Assembly (NCBI GenBank): GCA_947595555.1
Contig: CANQES010000020.1
Span: forward strand, 1 to 17,530
Source: an uncultured Clostridia bacterium
GTDB taxonomy: Bacteria > Bacillota > Clostridia > TANB77 > CAG-508
Direction of reading: 5' to 3'
DNA length: 17,530 nucleotides
Positions 14,665 through 17,530 of the stretch are shown here, piece by piece. Position 1 is the first letter of the stretch. Each line of letters opens with the position of its first letter. The notes under the pieces were generated by a model, which saw only the letters and a program-made list of their open reading frames with translations, was not told the origin of the DNA and did not search any database. Position numbers and translations under genes: made by a program.

Positions 14665-16259
14665 AGTTTCAATATAAAAATCTAGTATTAAATTTAAATG
14701 AAAATTTAGAAGAATTAAAATTAGAAATTGAAGAATTGAATAAATTGCATAATATTATAAAAAATTCATCTGATGCATATATATTAGAAGGTAAGACGCA
14801 ACTTGTTGGAAAAAATAAGACATTTGGTATTCGTAATAGAAAGCAACATACAGATGGTACGGTAGCAATTGCCAGAAGAGCAATTAGACTAACATATGAA
14901 ACCGCAATAGATGATGACATAAAAGAACAGGATATTTATAAGTTAAATTTAGAAAAAGAGTTATTATATGCTCAGATCATATCAGAAGCCCATGATTTAG
15001 GACATACACCATTTGGACATGTGGGAGAAAGGGTTTTAAATAAATGTTTACAAGAGTCCCATTTAACTAAAGAAGAATTAACAAAAACATTAGCAAGAAG
15101 AAAAGAAATTTATGGGGAAAAATATGAATTAAATCAAGGGCATAATGAAGAATTTGATGGTACAATAAGCTTTGAACACAGCGAACAGAGTGCAAAATTA
15201 ATATATGATTTAATAAAACATGCCAATATAGATAGTCAAATAATTGATGTTAATAGAATCGTACAAGGCATTTTATCACATAGTATTAGTAGAGTAAGAC
15301 AAGAAGATATTCCAAATGATTTAGTTATTCAAATTGTAAGACAAGCAGATAAAAATGAATACATAAATAATGACTTTGATGAAATTAGAGAGTTTATCAA
15401 TATGGACGTAATTAATAATAAACAACTATTAAAATTTATAAATCTTCCTAAACATGAAAGAATAAAAATAATTATCCAAAAACTAGTAGAAGGAGCATTG
15501 GAAAAAGGATATGTAGATGATAATATTGAGGCAATGCAGAAAATTAAGGAACTAAAAGAAATATATCAAAAAGTCTTGTTTAGCATGGATGTTGACGGTA
15601 AACGTGGTTTATTAACTGGTGAAAACATAGAAAGAATTAGTTTAATGTTAAGTAAAATTTATATGTATTACAAAAAACATCCAGAAAAAATTGCTTTTAA
15701 AAGTTTATATCAAACTAATCCTATTGGTGATGGTAAAGAATCTAAAAAAGTTGTTATTAATAGAGATGACTTTGAAACTAGTAATAGCATAGAAGAACAG
15801 GTAATCAACTATATGTCTAGAATGGATAATGAAAGAGTTGAAAATGAGTATAGAAGACTTATTAAAGAGAGAATTATGCAAGGAAAAGGATATGGAATCG
15901 AACCAATATCACAAGAAGAATTGCAAACATTACAAAATGATTATTATAAACAAAGAATAAACATGGAAAAAGTAAGACAAGAATTAGACGGAACAGAACA
16001 TTCAGAAAAGGAATGTGAAGAATCATTAAAACTTTCTATAAGAAAATTAATAGAAAATGCATTAACGCAAAAAGGTAGAGAAAGAATGTTAGAAGTTAGA
16101 AAACTACATAAAGAAGAAAATCAAAGAGATGAAGAATTAAGAAAACTTATGATTGTTTGCGATCAAAATCCAGAAGAAAGAAAAAAATTAGAAGAGAAAA
16201 AGGAAGAAGCATTTTCAAATAGAATGAACAAACTCAAAGAGGACTGGAAAGAAAGATAA
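14661..16259 (+). CDS. dGTPase-like HD-domain phosphohydrolase
   Basis: HD-superfamily protein of 532 residues. Metal ligands of dGTP triphosphohydrolases are in place: H63 in RKQHTDGTVAIARRA, H111-D112 in SEAHDLGHTPFGHVGERVLN and D230 in RQADKNEY; FEHSEQSAKL (172-181) matches the dGTPase FEHNxQ motif. The first 50 residues and the C-terminal 200, rich in Glu/Lys coiled coil (ending KLEEKKEEAFSNRMNKLKE), go beyond the core fold. The likely reaction is dNTP to deoxynucleoside plus triphosphate, but specificity is unknown. It is the last gene of the operon, starting inside the stop of the zeta gene. Its TAA is 2 bases from the long hairpin element. Confidence 0.85.
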   Translation: MKFQYKNLVLNLNENLEELKLEIEELNKLHNIIKNSSDAYILEGKTQLVGKNKTFGIRNRKQHTDGTVAIARRAIRLTYETAIDDDIKEQDIYKLNLEKELLYAQIISEAHDLGHTPFGHVGERVLNKCLQESHLTKEELTKTLARRKEIYGEKYELNQGHNEEFDGTISFEHSEQSAKLIYDLIKHANIDSQIIDVNRIVQGILSHSISRVRQEDIPNDLVIQIVRQADKNEYINNDFDEIREFINMDVINNKQLLKFINLPKHERIKIIIQKLVEGALEKGYVDDNIEAMQKIKELKEIYQKVLFSMDVDGKRGLLTGENIERISLMLSKIYMYYKKHPEKIAFKSLYQTNPIGDGKESKKVVINRDDFETSNSIEEQVINYMSRMDNERVENEYRRLIKERIMQGKGYGIEPISQEELQTLQNDYYKQRINMEKVRQELDGTEHSEKECEESLKLSIRKLIENALTQKGRERMLEVRKLHKEENQRDEELRKLMIVCDQNPEERKKLEEKKEEAFSNRMNKLKEDWKER

Positions 16260-16261
16260 GA

Positions 16262-16413
16262 AATCGGAGAGGAATTGGAGAAGAATCGGAGAGGAATTGG
16301 GGACGGCCCCATAATCCTCTTTTTTATTTTAAGAAATATATTTTTAATGCAAAAAGAGGATTATGGGGTCGTCCCCAATTCCTCTCCGATTCTTCTCCAA
16401 TTCCTCTCCAATT
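16262..16413. repeat. Complete palindromic element: 63-bp arms, 26-base loop
   Basis: Bases 16262-16324 pair with 16351-16413; I count 61 of 63 Watson-Crick pairs, with a G-T at 16306/16369 and a mismatch at 16265/16410. The core GGGGACGGCCCC (16299-16310) then CCTCTTTTTT gives terminator-like signals on both strands. The outer arms are tandem 11-bp units (GAGAGGAATTG, GAGAAGAATCG, GAGAGGAATTG). It fills the gap between the convergent HD and DUF1980-like genes. The same core and units occur at 1-117. It may be a MITE/REP-like mobile repeat acting as a bidirectional terminator; no transposase is present. Confidence 0.92.
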
Positions 16414-16426
16414 CCTTTTCAAGTTC

Positions 16427-16975
16427 TCAAACTATTCCACTTGTTGGGATATAACTTTCGTCAGGGGGATAAACAAATTCATCATTTGGTTTATCTGCTT
16501 TTTTAATATCTGTTATTTTAACAATAGGCATATCACCATGATAATCACCTTTAATGATGTCTCCAGTAATGTCTACCCAAGTATCATTTTCAAAATCTTT
16601 TGCATTTTCACATTCACACAAAAATCCAACAACAACATACTGAAAGTCAGAAGAGATAATCATATTTCTTGCTAAAACAAATTGGTTTTCTTGCAAATCT
16701 AGAATTCTATATACATATCCTGTAAAATTGATTTTCATACCTATATAATCATCTATGTTATCATGAACAGCCTTTAAAACATTTGTATAATTGCTAGTAG
16801 TTAATTTATAAATTTTATTTTGTGGAACACAACTAGAATTTTCAGAAGAATGATTAGCACCGTTAAATACTCTGACAGTCACAACAATTACAATTGTGAT
16901 AATAAGCAAGACAATTCCTGTAAAAAAATATTTAAAAATCTTGCCTCCATTGACTTTAACATTGTAAATAAACAT
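16427..16975 (-). CDS. Membrane-anchored DUF1980 (YcgQ C-terminal-like) protein
   Basis: The 182-residue protein has one N-terminal membrane helix (about 14-36, FKYFFTGIVLLIITIVIVVT) that would place the rest outside the cell. The outer domain follows the DUF1980/TIGR03943 pattern: GMKINFTGYVYR, FVLARNMIISSD, VVVGFLCECE, DTWVDITGDI, then MPIVKITDIKKADKPNDEFVYPPD. In YcgQ-type proteins this domain follows several membrane helices and pairs with a YcgR-like permease; here it is a short stand-alone version. ATG 16975 is chosen: AGAGGG is 7 bases upstream, whereas the TTG at 16990 has none. Its stop lies within the decayed end of the long repeat. Function unknown. Confidence 0.75.
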   Translation of the reverse strand: MFIYNVKVNGGKIFKYFFTGIVLLIITIVIVVTVRVFNGANHSSENSSCVPQNKIYKLTTSNYTNVLKAVHDNIDDYIGMKINFTGYVYRILDLQENQFVLARNMIISSDFQYVVVGFLCECENAKDFENDTWVDITGDIIKGDYHGDMPIVKITDIKKADKPNDEFVYPPDESYIPTSGIV

Positions 16976-17046
16976 AGAAAACCCTCTCAATCTAAAAATA
17001 ATTTTAATAAATTGTATGTATTTATTTTGAAAATATGAAAAATTAC

Positions 17047-17075
17047 TTGCTAAAAAGCAATTTTAATGATATAGT
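17047..17075 (+). promoter_or_regulatory. secA promoter with extended -10
   Basis: TTGCTA (17047-17052), 17 bases, TATAGT (17070-17075) with TG at 17067-17068. The secA start codon is 39 bases downstream, with AAGGAAGGA at 17098-17106. Confidence 0.7.
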
Positions 17076-17113
17076 ATCATAGTAAAAAAATAACAAGAAG
17101 GAAGGAAATCAAA

Positions 17114-17530
17114 ATGGGTTTATTTAACAAAATCTTTAAATCATATAGTGAAAAAGAAGTAAAAAGAGTAATGCCAATAGTAGAGAAAATTAATGCATTA
17201 GAAGAAGACATGTCAAAACTAAAAGATAGTGAATTGAGAGAAAAAACACAATATTTTAAAAATCAATTAAAAGAAGGAAAAACTTTAGATGATATTTTAC
17301 CAGAAGCTTTTGCAGTTGTAAGAGAAGCATCAAAAAGAGTTTTGGGAATGAGACACTTTGATGTACAATTAATAGGTGGAATTATCCTACATCAAGGAAG
17401 AATTGCGGAAATGAAAACAGGAGAAGGAAAAACATTAGTAGCAACATTGCCAGTATATCTAAATGCCTTAGAAGAAAAAGGCGTACATGTTGTAACTGTA
17501 AATGACTATCTAGCAAAAAGAGATAGTGAA
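17114..17530 (+). CDS. secA: Preprotein translocase ATPase SecA (5' part only)
   Basis: The first 139 codons of the SecA motor that drives preproteins through SecYEG; the frame is open to the window edge. It starts MGLFNKIFKSYSEKEVKRV, followed by EAFAVVREASKRVLGMRHFDVQLIGG in two adjoining segments, Walker A in AEMKTGEGKTLVATLPVYLN (about 97-116) and VVTVNDYLAKRDSE at the edge. These are all textbook SecA N-terminal motifs. ATG is preceded by AAGGAAGGA. It has its own promoter and is divergent from the DUF1980-like gene. The missing part should be about 700 residues. Confidence 0.97.
   Translation, partial: MGLFNKIFKSYSEKEVKRVMPIVEKINALEEDMSKLKDSELREKTQYFKNQLKEGKTLDDILPEAFAVVREASKRVLGMRHFDVQLIGGIILHQGRIAEMKTGEGKTLVATLPVYLNALEEKGVHVVTVNDYLAKRDSE

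Noticed and set aside
16262..16413. CRISPR-like array from the 11-bp repeats
   Set aside because: Units are contiguous without spacers and arranged as a palindrome.

Overview
The window is AT-rich DNA from a low-GC Gram-positive bacterium, most likely an uncultivated or gut-type member of the Clostridia (Bacillota). The evidence is A-rich purine-biased coding strands, strong AGGAGG-type ribosome binding sites, consensus sigma-A promoters, UPF0182 and DUF5665 proteins, and a YtvI-like membrane protein typical of spore formers. No rRNA, tRNA, CRISPR array, transposase gene or known riboswitch was found. No gene-free stretch exceeds about 300 bases.

Layout. At the left edge is one copy of a palindromic repeat element (1-117). 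Next is a leftward two-gene glycosyltransferase operon, GT2 then a GT4 with a DUF1972-type N-terminus, behind a perfect TTGACA-N17-TATAAT promoter. The central block is mostly rightward housekeeping: ftsY, a UPF0182 membrane protein, a frameshifted DUF5665 gene, upp, a leftward Asn-rich microprotein, murD (also frameshifted), a Pro-rich protein resembling a coat component, a Cys-rich CBS-domain protein and a YtvI-like AI-2E family membrane protein. That last gene converges on leftward guaA across a shared hairpin. Divergent from guaA is a compact operon of four overlapping genes (12694-16259): a PHP metallo-phosphoesterase, a 74-residue charged helical protein, a zeta-toxin-type kinase and a dGTPase-like HD phosphohydrolase. 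It is followed immediately by a 152-bp near-perfect hairpin element related to the left-edge repeat. After that come a leftward membrane-anchored DUF1980-like protein and the first 139 codons of secA, which runs off the right edge.

Two signals stand out. First, murD and the DUF5665 gene each need a +1 shift to read through, and in both the shift falls exactly at a CGG codon (skip C, resume at GGA). I found no other in-frame CGG in the window. This could be ribosomal frameshifting at a hungry or unassigned CGG, or a systematic sequence error. Second, the PHP / small ORF / zeta / dGTPase-like operon looks like a candidate nucleotide-targeting toxin-antitoxin or anti-phage module; its grouping is visible but its function is inference.
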